Of a stretch of DNA of 64,000 nucleotides, positions 45,869 to 53,781 are shown in pieces. Both the position numbers and the translations under genes were made by a program. The stretch lies in the NCBI GenBank assembly GCA_963778465.1, contig CAVZUK010000003.1, positions 186,001 through 250,000 of the forward strand, given 5' to 3'. Position 1 is the stretch's first letter; each line of letters starts with the position of its first letter. The notes under the pieces were generated by a model that worked only from the letters and a program-made list of their open reading frames with translations, had not been told where the DNA came from and did no database searches. This DNA is from CAVZBW01 sp963778465 (GTDB lineage Bacteria > Actinomycetota > Acidimicrobiia > Acidimicrobiales > RAAP-2).

Positions 45869-46965
45869 AAAGGGGAACGACCGTGACCGGATACATATCC
45901 GCCGACTCGCACGTGACCGAGCCCATCGAGCTCTACGCCGAGCGAGTGGACACCAGGTTCCGAGACCGAGTGCCGGCCATCCGCAACGTGGACGGATGGC
46001 GGATGCTCCTTGCCGAGGGCCTGGCGCCCCGCAAGCTGATGACCGCGAGCGAGCTCGACCTCGCCGTCGTCGGAGGCTCCGACCTCGACCAACGGCGGCG
46101 CGAGCAGGAGGGCGACGGCGTCATCGGCGAGGTGGTCTATCCGAACTGGGCGCTGCAGACCGCCTTCGTGGGGGATCCCGACCTCCAGCTGGCGATCTCC
46201 CGCGCCTACAACGACTGGGTCCTCGAGCGCCTGACCGGCGAGCACCGGACGCTTCCGGTCGTGATGATCCCGATGGCCGACGTGGGGGCGGCCGTCTCGG
46301 AGGCGCTGCGCGTCGCCGCGCTCGGGGCCCGGGCGCTCTCCCTGCCCTCGCGCCTCGACGGCGCCCACTACAACACCGCCGATCTCGATCCCTTCTGGGC
46401 GTGCGCCAGCGAGCTGGGCCTGCCGCTCACGTTCCACTCCGGGACCGGCTACGACCCGCGGCTCTTCCGGGGCCCCGGGGGCCACGTGCTCAACTACGTG
46501 CTCGCCGCCCAGCTGGACGGCCCGAGGGTGCTGCTGCAGCTGGCGGCGGGCGGGATCCTCGACCGCTTCCCGAGGCTCCGGATCGTGGCGGTGGAGACCG
46601 CCGCATCGTGGTTGGGATGGGTGATGACCCAGGCCGACGAGGTCTACGTGGACCACGCCATGTACTCGAAGAAGCCGCTGTCGGCGAAGCCGAGCGAGTT
46701 CATCCGGCGGCAGTGCCACGCGACCTTCATGGTCGACCCCGTCGCCGTCCGCAACCGGGACGTCACGGGGGTCGAATGCCTCTTATGGGGCAACGACTAC
46801 CCGCACCCGGAGGGCACGTGGCCCAACTCCGCCAAGGCGGCGACCGCCCAGCTCGACGGCGTGCCCGACGACGAGGTCGCCGCGATCATGGGGGGCAACG
46901 CCGCCCGGGTCTTCGGGTTCGACCAGGAGCGCCTGTCGACCGGCTCGGTCGCGCGCTCGAGCTGA
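45865..46965 (+). CDS. Amidohydrolase-2 family metal-dependent hydrolase
   Basis: 366 residues from ATG 45865. Signature segments: GYISADSHVTEPIELYAERV, VVYPNWALQTAFVGDPDLQ, LPLTFHSGTGYDPRLF (about 190), VAVETAASWLGWVMTQADEVY and CLLWGNDYPHPEGTWPNS (about 300), giving the His/Asp metal site. It is closest in pattern to the gene at 36192. Cotranslation with thiolase and DUF35 genes suggests it hydrolyses or decarboxylates a product of the same pathway. Confidence 0.87.
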   Translation: MKRGTTVTGYISADSHVTEPIELYAERVDTRFRDRVPAIRNVDGWRMLLAEGLAPRKLMTASELDLAVVGGSDLDQRRREQEGDGVIGEVVYPNWALQTAFVGDPDLQLAISRAYNDWVLERLTGEHRTLPVVMIPMADVGAAVSEALRVAALGARALSLPSRLDGAHYNTADLDPFWACASELGLPLTFHSGTGYDPRLFRGPGGHVLNYVLAAQLDGPRVLLQLAAGGILDRFPRLRIVAVETAASWLGWVMTQADEVYVDHAMYSKKPLSAKPSEFIRRQCHATFMVDPVAVRNRDVTGVECLLWGNDYPHPEGTWPNSAKAATAQLDGVPDDEVAAIMGGNAARVFGFDQERLSTGSVARSS

Positions 46966-46977
46966 GCCCGTACGTCC

Positions 46978-48028
46978 GTGGGCTACGCCCCCGACCTGGC
47001 CGGTCCTCATGCGCCCGCCCCCTCGCGCGATCCGGAGCTCCGCAGCGGCTCGGTGCGCCGCACGACGAACATCGAGACCGTCCGGGCGACCACCGCCGGC
47101 TCGCGCACCGTCGTGCGGGCCAAGGCGCTCGACGAACGCCGCCTCCACGACCGACGGCTCGAGCGCGTCGGTGCGCAGCGACTTTCGGCCGCGCTCTCGT
47201 TTCCCGGTGACCAGATCGAGGCGGTCGCCGCGGAGCCCGAGGTGGCCCCCGTCGACCGGCTGGTCGGCCAGCGGGTCGGGCCGGGCTTCCGCCAGTCGAC
47301 GACGGATCTCCTGGCCGGGCGCCTGTCTCCCAATTCCCTGTTGCACCACCTCCTCGACGACTGGTCCGGGGCGAACCTGGTCTCGGGCTACGCGATGCAA
47401 CGGCGGGCCGACCGTGAGGGCCAGTCGCTCCGGACGTCCGCCGAGCACCTGGCGGGGTCCATCGACATCTGCGCCGGATGGACGGAGGACGGCTCGATCA
47501 TGACCACCGTGCGGCGCACCAACGTCGTCCCCACGGCGCTCGGCCCGACGATCCCTCTCGCCGTGACCCCGGTCGACGCGGTCGGGACGTCCGGTGCGTC
47601 CGGTGCGTCCGGTCCGTCCGGGGCCCGGGCCGGCGTCCCGGGCGATCGGCCACCCGTGGAGGGCACGCGTCGGCGCCGGCGCGTCGACCTCTGGCGCGAC
47701 GGTGATCGCTGCGGGTTCGAGGAGCACTTCCGGGACTCCTACGTGGAGGGGCACGACGCCGAGAGCGTGCTCCACGAGTACCTCGTGCACGGGACGGTCG
47801 ATCCGGACGGCCTCACCGTCACCTCCATCGAGGCCGAGGCCCTCGTGCTGCCCTGGCAAGAGTGCCCCCGAGCGTTGGCGAGCGCGCAGCGGATCGTCGG
47901 ATGGCCGGTCGCGGAGCTGCGCGCGGGTGCGGGCCGAGCTCGTCGGCACGTCGACCTGTACCCACCTCAACGACACGCTGCGAGCCCTGGCGGACCTCTC
48001 CGTCCTCGCCGACCTCTTGCCGGGGTGA
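46978..48028 (+). CDS. DUF2889 protein, one frameshift
   Basis: About 349 residues from GTG 46978 if one extra base is removed from the GGG run near 47925. That change joins VAELRA to VRAELVGTSTCTHLNDTLRALADLSVLADLLPG. The N-terminal region has SGSVRRTTNIETVR, then LLHHLLDDWSGANLVSGYAMQRRA and the Cys-containing ICAGWTEDGSIM. The C-terminal CTHLNDTLRAL is the DUF2889 hallmark. A Ser/Gly-rich insert (ASGASGPSG) lies at about 200. Function unknown; the family often accompanies CoA-transferase, thiolase and DUF35 genes. Confidence 0.68.
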
Positions 48029-48060
48029 AGAGCGTTCGGGCTACCGGGCCGATCGGTGCA

Positions 48061-48819
48061 TCACGGCCCGGGGAAGACCCCACGGAGCGCGTCGAGCGCG
48101 GACGCGTCGCCGAACACGTCGGCGGGCGTGTGCCGCGGATCGAGGCGCCCGTACACGAGCCGGATCAAGGCCTCGGCGGGCAGCGTCAAGGTGGGATAGC
48201 CCGGGTCGTCGACACGTCGAAAGTCGATCTGGTCCGCGCCGAGGACGATCACAAAGTGTCGTTGCGGTGAGGTGGTCGTGATCGCCACCTCCTCGGCGCG
48301 CCCGCTGGGCTTCGCCGTGAAGCGCGCGATGAGCTCCAGGTTGTCGATGACCTCGGCGGTGCCGTCGGCGGCCAGGGAGGCCCCCGGGTCGAGCGCGACC
48401 GCCACGTCCCACTCGTGGAGCAGGTGCTCGTTGAGCCGCATGCCCACGACCATGTCCCAGCCGAGCTCCATCGGCCCCATCGCGAACTTGACGCCGCCCC
48501 TTTCCTCGGAGCTCAGCGACTCGAGGCGAGCGGTGAAGTCCGAGTCCGCGGCGATCCCCTCGAGGGCCTTGGCTTGGGGCGACTTCCCGTTCCATTCGGC
48601 CCAGACGGCCTCGTTGAGGCTCTCGGGGGTATCGCGTCCGGCGAGTCCGTCGTCGAGGCGGCGCCGGAAGATCACCGCACCTGAACCCAGATGGGAGACG
48701 ACGTCCGCGATGGTCCACTCGGAGGGATAGGCCGGCCGCCCGACGGCGTCCCCGAGCGGTTGGACGAGCCGCTCCAGGCGGTCTACGGAGCTGCGCAGGG
48801 CGGCGAGGGAGTCGGTCAT
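48061..48819 (-). CDS. Maleylpyruvate-isomerase/DinB-fold mycothiol-dependent-type protein
   Basis: 252 residues from ATG 48819 (an upstream frame extends to 48843). The N-terminal four-helix bundle has AYPSEWTIADVVSHLGSGAVIF and MRLNEHLLHEWDVAVALDPG, with the His residues typical of the metal-binding DinB/MDMPI fold. A C-terminal domain with RHFVIVLGADQIDFRRV and ALIRLVYGRLDPR follows. Members isomerise maleylpyruvate with mycothiol or perform other thiol transfers. It is convergent with the DUF2889 gene. Confidence 0.83.
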   Translation of the reverse strand: MTDSLAALRSSVDRLERLVQPLGDAVGRPAYPSEWTIADVVSHLGSGAVIFRRRLDDGLAGRDTPESLNEAVWAEWNGKSPQAKALEGIAADSDFTARLESLSSEERGGVKFAMGPMELGWDMVVGMRLNEHLLHEWDVAVALDPGASLAADGTAEVIDNLELIARFTAKPSGRAEEVAITTTSPQRHFVIVLGADQIDFRRVDDPGYPTLTLPAEALIRLVYGRLDPRHTPADVFGDASALDALRGVFPGP

Positions 48820-48853
48820 GGCTGGAGCGTATGTGCCTCGCACGTCCGGTCCA

Positions 48854-48872
48854 GTCGAGAGGTCATCTCGAC
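48854..48872. promoter_or_regulatory. Inverted repeat between divergent genes
   Basis: GTCGAGA (48854-48860), GGTCA, TCTCGAC (48866-48872). It lies 35 bases upstream of the isomerase-fold gene and 68 bases upstream of the small gene at 48941, so either could be controlled. No cognate regulator is recognisable nearby. Confidence 0.4.
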
Positions 48873-48940
48873 GTCACATGGTTCACCCGCTGTTCGTCCG
48901 GCCGCTTGACCCCAGCCGGGCGGTCTGCGACAAGGAACCC

Positions 48941-49135
48941 GTGACCATTGCCAACGCCCGAGCGAGCCTTGCTCGCGCCCAGGGACACCTCGCCGGGGCC
49001 CGGCGGGGAGGATCCGACGCCCCCGAATTGGCAGAGGCGCTGAGCCGGACCGTCGATGCGCTCGCGGAGTGCCTCGACGCCGTGCGCGAGATCGTCACCG
49101 AGCTCGACCGCCCGGGTCGCACGCGGGCGCGATAG
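48941..49135 (+). CDS. Small helical protein of unknown function
   Basis: 64 residues from GTG 48941, with AAGGA four bases upstream. Almost entirely alpha-helical by composition (ARASLARAQGHLAGA, LAEALSRTVDALAECL, VREIVTELDRP). No family recognised. A longer in-frame reading from 48818 lacks a ribosome-binding site and would overlap the divergent gene start. It precedes the epoxide hydrolase by 44 bases. Confidence 0.55.
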   Translation: MTIANARASLARAQGHLAGARRGGSDAPELAEALSRTVDALAECLDAVREIVTELDRPGRTRAR

Positions 49136-49179
49136 GCAACCCGCCCCCCGGGGCGATTCGGGTGTTGAATGGGTGGCTC

Positions 49180-50328
49180 ATGATCCGGCCCTTCACCATC
49201 GACGTGGCCGACGAGGAGATCGACGACTTCCGGCGCCGCCTCTCCTCGATGCGCTGGCCGGAGCCGATTCCCGGCACGGGGTGGGACTACGGCACGGACG
49301 TGGCGTGGTTACGCGACCTTTGCGCCTATTGGTCCGAGGGATTCGACTGGCGTGCGCAGGAGTCGATGCTGAACGCTCGACCGCAGGTCCTCGTGGGGCT
49401 CGACGGTCTCGACGTCCACTGCGTCCGCGTCCGGGGAGAGGGACCGGATCCCCTCCCGCTGGTCCTCACGCACGGGTGGCCGAGCTCGTTCTTCGAGTTC
49501 GGCAAGGTCGTCGGTCCGCTCTCCGATCCGGCGGCCCACGGCGGCGACCCCTTGGACGCCTTCGACGTGGTCGTGCCGTCGCTGCCGGGCTACGGGTTCT
49601 CGGGCGCACCGTCGGAGCGGGGCGTGTCGGCGGGGCGGATCGCCGACCTCTGGGTGGACCTCATGTCGGCCCTGGGCTACGAGCGCTTCGGCGCCCACGG
49701 CGGGGACTGGGGCTGCGCGGTGGCGACCGCGCTCGGCGCCGCCCATCCCGACCGGACGATCGGTCTCCACCTGACCATGACGAGCGTCCCGTTCGATCCG
49801 GACACGCTGACGGCGGACCAACGCCGGTGGTGGGAGGCGCTGCAGCGGTACCGGGAGCGTGAGTGGGGCTACGTGCACCTCCAGCGCACCAAGCCCCAGA
49901 CGCCGGCGTTCGCGCTGAACGACTCCCCTGCGGGCCTCGCGGCCTGGATCCTCGAGAAGTGGTGGCGCTGGAGCGACTGCGCCGACGAGGCGGGCAACCG
50001 GGACCTCCTTCGCGTCTACACGGCCGACGAGCTTCTGACCAACGTCTCGATCTACTGGTTCACCCGCACGATCGGGCCGTCCATGCGCCTCTACTACGAG
50101 ACCTTCGGTCCTGGAGGGACCATCGAGCCACCCGCCCGGGTCAAGGTGCCGACGGGCCTCTCGGTGTTCCGGGATCCGAACGCCCCGCCGCGCGAGTTGG
50201 TCGAGCCCTGGTACGACCTTCGCCGCTACGCCACGATCGACCGGGGTGGCCACTTTCCGGCGCTCGAGAACCCCGATGCCCTCGTGGACGAGCTGCGCCA
50301 GTTCTTCCGGCCGTTGAGGCGAGAGTGA
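49180..50328 (+). CDS. Epoxide hydrolase (microsomal-type, alpha/beta fold)
   Basis: 382 residues from ATG 49180. The epoxide-hydrolase N-terminal domain is clear: IRPFTIDVADEEIDDFRRRL, MRWPEPIPGTGWDYGTD and WLRDLCAYW. Core motifs: oxyanion HGWPSSFFEF (about 103), nucleophile Asp in AHGGDWGCAVATALG (about 172), cap-domain Tyr residues, and catalytic His in DRGGHFPALENPD (about 357). No signal peptide. Hydrolyses epoxides to diols, often for detoxifying alkene or terpene oxides. Confidence 0.92.
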   Translation: MIRPFTIDVADEEIDDFRRRLSSMRWPEPIPGTGWDYGTDVAWLRDLCAYWSEGFDWRAQESMLNARPQVLVGLDGLDVHCVRVRGEGPDPLPLVLTHGWPSSFFEFGKVVGPLSDPAAHGGDPLDAFDVVVPSLPGYGFSGAPSERGVSAGRIADLWVDLMSALGYERFGAHGGDWGCAVATALGAAHPDRTIGLHLTMTSVPFDPDTLTADQRRWWEALQRYREREWGYVHLQRTKPQTPAFALNDSPAGLAAWILEKWWRWSDCADEAGNRDLLRVYTADELLTNVSIYWFTRTIGPSMRLYYETFGPGGTIEPPARVKVPTGLSVFRDPNAPPRELVEPWYDLRRYATIDRGGHFPALENPDALVDELRQFFRPLRRE

Positions 50329-50346
50329 CCACCACCGCGGGGCGCC

Positions 50347-50694
50347 GACCTGTCAGGGACGCCGTTCGTCGTGCGCCGAGGATTCGATTCGATGGTGCGC
50401 GGGCAGACCGTGGTGGTGGTGGACGACATCGTCAACACGGGGCACTCGCTGCGCCAGACGATCGAGGCGCTGCGAGGGGCGAAGGCCGACGTCATCGGCG
50501 CGGCGGCACGGGTGACCCGCGGCAACGTCGCCGCAGAGGACCTGGGCGTCGAGCATTTCCAATGGCTCGCCGAGGTGCGCATCCCGACGTGGCCCGGATC
50601 CGACTGCGAGCTGTGCCGCCGGGGCGTGCCGGTCAACACTCGCTGTGCCCACGGCGCCGAGTACGTCGCGTCGGAGACGAGGGTCTCGCGATGA
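50347..50694 (+). pseudogene. pyrE: Truncated orotate-phosphoribosyltransferase-like remnant
   Basis: The frame continues directly after the epoxide hydrolase stop and reads GADLSGTPFVVRRGFDSMVRG. It then carries the PRPP-binding loop VVVVDDIVNTGHSLRQT and a C-terminal Cys pair in CELCRRGVPVNTRCAHG. This is only the second half of a PyrE-like type I phosphoribosyltransferase; the N-terminal 90 or so residues are missing. A 107-residue product could start at GTG 50371 but would lack part of the fold. The junction with the epoxide hydrolase suggests a deletion that fused the two regions. Confidence 0.72.
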
Positions 50695-50707
50695 CCAGAG
50701 GTTCCCC

Positions 50708-51991
50708 ATGAGCCAGCCCGCGGTGGTGGGGGCCGACCGGCCATGCGTCGACTGCCTGGACGACGTGGTCAGCCCGGGGTCGTCCCGGTTGCCCGTCGGG
50801 CGCCCCGTCGCCTTCTGGTTGCTCGCGTACCTCTTTGCGGCGCTCATGCTCGGCACCACGTTGCCGACACCCCTCTACGTCATCTACCAGGGCCAGTGGC
50901 ACTTCTCGTCCGGGATCATCACCGTGATCTTCGCCTCGTACGCGGCCGGCGTTCTGGCCGCACTCCTCCTGGCCGGCCGGTCGTCGGACCAGGTGGGGAG
51001 AAGGCCGGTCCTGTTTGCCGCCCTGGCCCTGAGCGCCGTCAGCTCGGTGGTGTTCATCCTTGCTCCCGGCCTCGGATGGCTCTTCGTCGGCCGCATCCTC
51101 TCCGGACTCTCGGCCGGCCTCACCACCGGCACGGCGACGGCGGCGCTGACCGAGACCTATGCGGGCTCGTCCTCCCGGCGGGCGGCGATGGTGGCCACGG
51201 CCGCCAACATGGGCGGGCTGGGACTCGGTCCCTTGATCGCCGGGCTCTTCGCCCAGTACGGCCCGAACCCGACCGTGCTCGTGTTCGAGGTCTACCTGGC
51301 CATCCTGGCGGTGGCCGCCGTCGGCCTGCTCGTCGTCCCCGAGACGGTGTCGAACCGGGAGCGGCTCACCCTTCGCTTCTCCGGGCTCGGGATACCGGCC
51401 GCCGGTCGCAGCGAGTTCGTCGCCGCCGGGGTCGCCGGGTTCGTCGCCTTCTCCCTGCTCGGGTTGTTCAGCGCGCTTGCACCGAGCTTCCTCGGCGGCG
51501 TGCTCCACGAGGACAGCCACGCCGTCGGTGGGGCGGTCGTCTTCGCGATCTTCGGCGCGGCCACCCTGACCCAGCTCGTGCTGGCGCGCTTTGAAAGCCG
51601 ACCGGTGATCTTCTCGGGGCTGGCGACCATGCTCGCCGGGCTCGCGCTGATCGTGGCGGCGTTGTCGCAGGCATCGATGGCGCTCTTCCTCGCCGGCACG
51701 CTGGTCGGCGGGGTGGCGGTCGGGGCGGTGTTCATCGGCAGCCTCTCGACGGCCAACCGCCTCGCACCACCCGAGCTCCGGGGACGGGTCGTCTCCACCT
51801 ACTTCGTCTTCGCGTACGTCGGCCTCACGATCCCCGTCATCGGTGTCGGCATGGCGGCGCAGTCCTACGGCGACTTCCGGGCGGTGCTCGTCTGCTCGGT
51901 CGCGCTGGCCGTCTTGAGTGTCGTGTCCATGACGGGCATGTGGCGGTCGGGCAGGGGAGAACAGAGCCGGCCCTCCGCGACCCCCGCGTGA
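50708..51991 (+). CDS. Major facilitator superfamily exporter
   Basis: 427 residues from ATG 50708, with AGAGG upstream. A hydrophilic start with a CVDC motif (about residue 14) precedes 12 predicted helices. MFS motif A appears as LLLAGRSSDQVGRRPVLF, and ILSGLSAGLTTGTATAALTE and ATAANMGGLGLGPLIAGLFA mark helices 4-5. Likely drug or metabolite efflux; substrate unknown. It directly follows the phosphoribosyltransferase remnant. Confidence 0.87.
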   Translation: MSQPAVVGADRPCVDCLDDVVSPGSSRLPVGRPVAFWLLAYLFAALMLGTTLPTPLYVIYQGQWHFSSGIITVIFASYAAGVLAALLLAGRSSDQVGRRPVLFAALALSAVSSVVFILAPGLGWLFVGRILSGLSAGLTTGTATAALTETYAGSSSRRAAMVATAANMGGLGLGPLIAGLFAQYGPNPTVLVFEVYLAILAVAAVGLLVVPETVSNRERLTLRFSGLGIPAAGRSEFVAAGVAGFVAFSLLGLFSALAPSFLGGVLHEDSHAVGGAVVFAIFGAATLTQLVLARFESRPVIFSGLATMLAGLALIVAALSQASMALFLAGTLVGGVAVGAVFIGSLSTANRLAPPELRGRVVSTYFVFAYVGLTIPVIGVGMAAQSYGDFRAVLVCSVALAVLSVVSMTGMWRSGRGEQSRPSATPA

Positions 51992-52067
51992 TCGGGCCGG
52001 ACGCCGCCGCCGGCGTGCACTTATCATCGCCCCGTTACGGCCGCCCAGGTGTGACGGGAGAACGTCC

Positions 52068-53333
52068 ATGGACGAGCGCAATGTCATCGTGCGCCGGCTC
52101 GTCGAGAGCGAGCGCTGGGCGCTCGCCAAGGCGACGCGGGATCAGGGTCTGTACCCCTACTTCAAGGAGGTCCAGTCCCCGCCCGAGGCGGAGATCACCG
52201 TCGTCGGTCAGCGCCGGCTCAACATGGCGTCCAACGGCTACCTGTCCCTGGGCACGCACCCCCGGGTCAAGGCCGCGGCCATCGAGGCGACGAAGTACTG
52301 GGGTACGAGCGTCAGCGGGTCGAGGATGCTCAACGGGACCCTGTCGCTGCACCTCGAGCTCGAGGAGGCCCTGCGGGCGTTCTACGGGGTCGAGCGTGCC
52401 ATCGCGCTGACCAGCGGCTACGGGACGAACCTGGCCCTGCTCGCCGGCCTCCTCACCAAACAGGACGTGGCCATCGTCGACTCGGAGGCGCACAACTCGA
52501 TCCAGACGGGTCTCGTGCTGTCGGGGGCGAGGATCGTCAAGATCGAGCACCAGGATCTCGCAGCCCTGGCCGAAGCGCTCGACTCCGTGCCCGAGGGGTC
52601 CGGCTGCGTCGTCGTGGTGGACGGCGTCTACTCGATGAGCGGCCATCTCGCGCCGCTCCGCGAGATCGTGGGCCTCTGCCGGCAGCATCCGCATGCGCTG
52701 CTGGTCGTGGACGAGGCCCACGGGCTCGGCGTCTGCGGAGAGACGGGACGAGGGGCGGTCGAGCAGCTCGACGTCCTCGACGACGTCGACTTCGTCACGA
52801 TCACCTTCTCCAAGTCCCTGGGCAGCTGTGGCGGCGCCATCCTCGGGAACGGCACGCTCCTCGACGTCCTCCAGTTCTCGGGGAGGATGAACCCTTTCCT
52901 CTTCACCGCGTCCAACACGCCCGGCTCGGTCGCCGCGGCGTTGGAGGCCCTGCGGATCCTGCAGGAGGAGCCGCAACTGGTGCGGACGTTGCGGGCAAAC
53001 GTCGCACGTTTCGTCACGCTCCTCGAGGAGCGGGGCGTGCGCTGCGACCTCCCGATCGAGAGCGCCATCGTGACCGTGCCCCTGCGTCGGGGTGACGACT
53101 ATTCGACCCTGCGAGCCGGCGCCGTCCTCCTCAATGCCGGGGTGTACGCCAACAACGTGGTCTTTCCCGCCGTTCCCGCGGGCCGGGGCCTCCTCCGCTT
53201 CTCGCTCATGGCGACCCACACGGACGACCAACTGAGGTTCGCCGCCGACACGGTGCGCCGGGTCCTCGAGAACGAGGACCAGCTCCCGGAGGGGTCCGCC
53301 CGGGCACGGGAGCACGACGATGCCGTCGCGTGA
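52068..53333 (+). CDS. PLP-dependent alpha-oxoamine synthase (KBL/AONS-like)
   Basis: 421 residues from ATG 52068, with GGGAGAA upstream. The fold-type I features are NMASNGYLSLGTHP, YWGTSVSGSRMLNGTLSLH, SGYGTNLALLAGLL, VVVDGVYSMSGHLAPL, VVDEAHGLGVCGETGRGA and the PLP Lys in VTITFSKSLGSCGGAIL. This group joins an amino acid to an acyl-CoA with loss of CO2 (glycine C-acetyltransferase, biotin KAPA synthase, serine palmitoyltransferase). The extended N-terminus (WALAKATRDQGLYPYFKEVQ) resembles serine palmitoyltransferase-type and CqsA-like enzymes. The next gene overlaps its end by 14 bases. Confidence 0.87.
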   Translation: MDERNVIVRRLVESERWALAKATRDQGLYPYFKEVQSPPEAEITVVGQRRLNMASNGYLSLGTHPRVKAAAIEATKYWGTSVSGSRMLNGTLSLHLELEEALRAFYGVERAIALTSGYGTNLALLAGLLTKQDVAIVDSEAHNSIQTGLVLSGARIVKIEHQDLAALAEALDSVPEGSGCVVVVDGVYSMSGHLAPLREIVGLCRQHPHALLVVDEAHGLGVCGETGRGAVEQLDVLDDVDFVTITFSKSLGSCGGAILGNGTLLDVLQFSGRMNPFLFTASNTPGSVAAALEALRILQEEPQLVRTLRANVARFVTLLEERGVRCDLPIESAIVTVPLRRGDDYSTLRAGAVLLNAGVYANNVVFPAVPAGRGLLRFSLMATHTDDQLRFAADTVRRVLENEDQLPEGSARAREHDDAVA

Positions 53334-53748
53334 TCCCCAACGTCCCGAGAGCACCTTCTTGCACCCGCTCGCCTCCTGCTCCCCCGAGGAGCGCAAGCTC
53401 GTCGACCGGTACCTCGGGCGTACCGATTTCGCTCCCGGTGACCGGGTCCTCGTATGGGGCGAGCACGACCCTGCCGTCTACTTCCTGACCGAGGGCGAGG
53501 TCGAGGTGCGCCTGCCGGACCGGGACGTGCCCGTCCCGGTGGTCGCTCCCGACATCCTCGGTGAGGTGGCGTTCTTCGACGGCTCGCCCCGTTCGGCCAC
53601 GGTCGTCGCCAGCACGGGCGGCTACCTGGAGCGGTTGAGCAGGGAGTCGTTCCTCTCCCTGGCCGGCGAGGCGCCCGACCTCGCGATCACGATCGCCTTG
53701 GCCCTCGGGCAACGGCTCGCCACCCGGTTTCGCTCCGCCCAGGATTGA
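53320..53748 (+). CDS. Cyclic-nucleotide-binding-domain protein
   Basis: 142 residues from ATG 53320. A single CNB beta-roll: LGRTDFAPGDRVLVWGEHDPAVYFLTEGEVEV, then the phosphate-cassette-like DILGEVAFFDGSPRSATVVASTGG, described in pieces. The cassette has Glu and Arg spaced as in cNMP binders. There is no helix-turn-helix or channel. Cotranslated with the PLP enzyme, so it may regulate that enzyme by binding a cyclic nucleotide. Confidence 0.85.
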   Translation: MPSRDPQRPESTFLHPLASCSPEERKLVDRYLGRTDFAPGDRVLVWGEHDPAVYFLTEGEVEVRLPDRDVPVPVVAPDILGEVAFFDGSPRSATVVASTGGYLERLSRESFLSLAGEAPDLAITIALALGQRLATRFRSAQD

Positions 53749-53781
53749 GCGATCGCACGGTCCCGTTTTCGGGGCTGTCGA

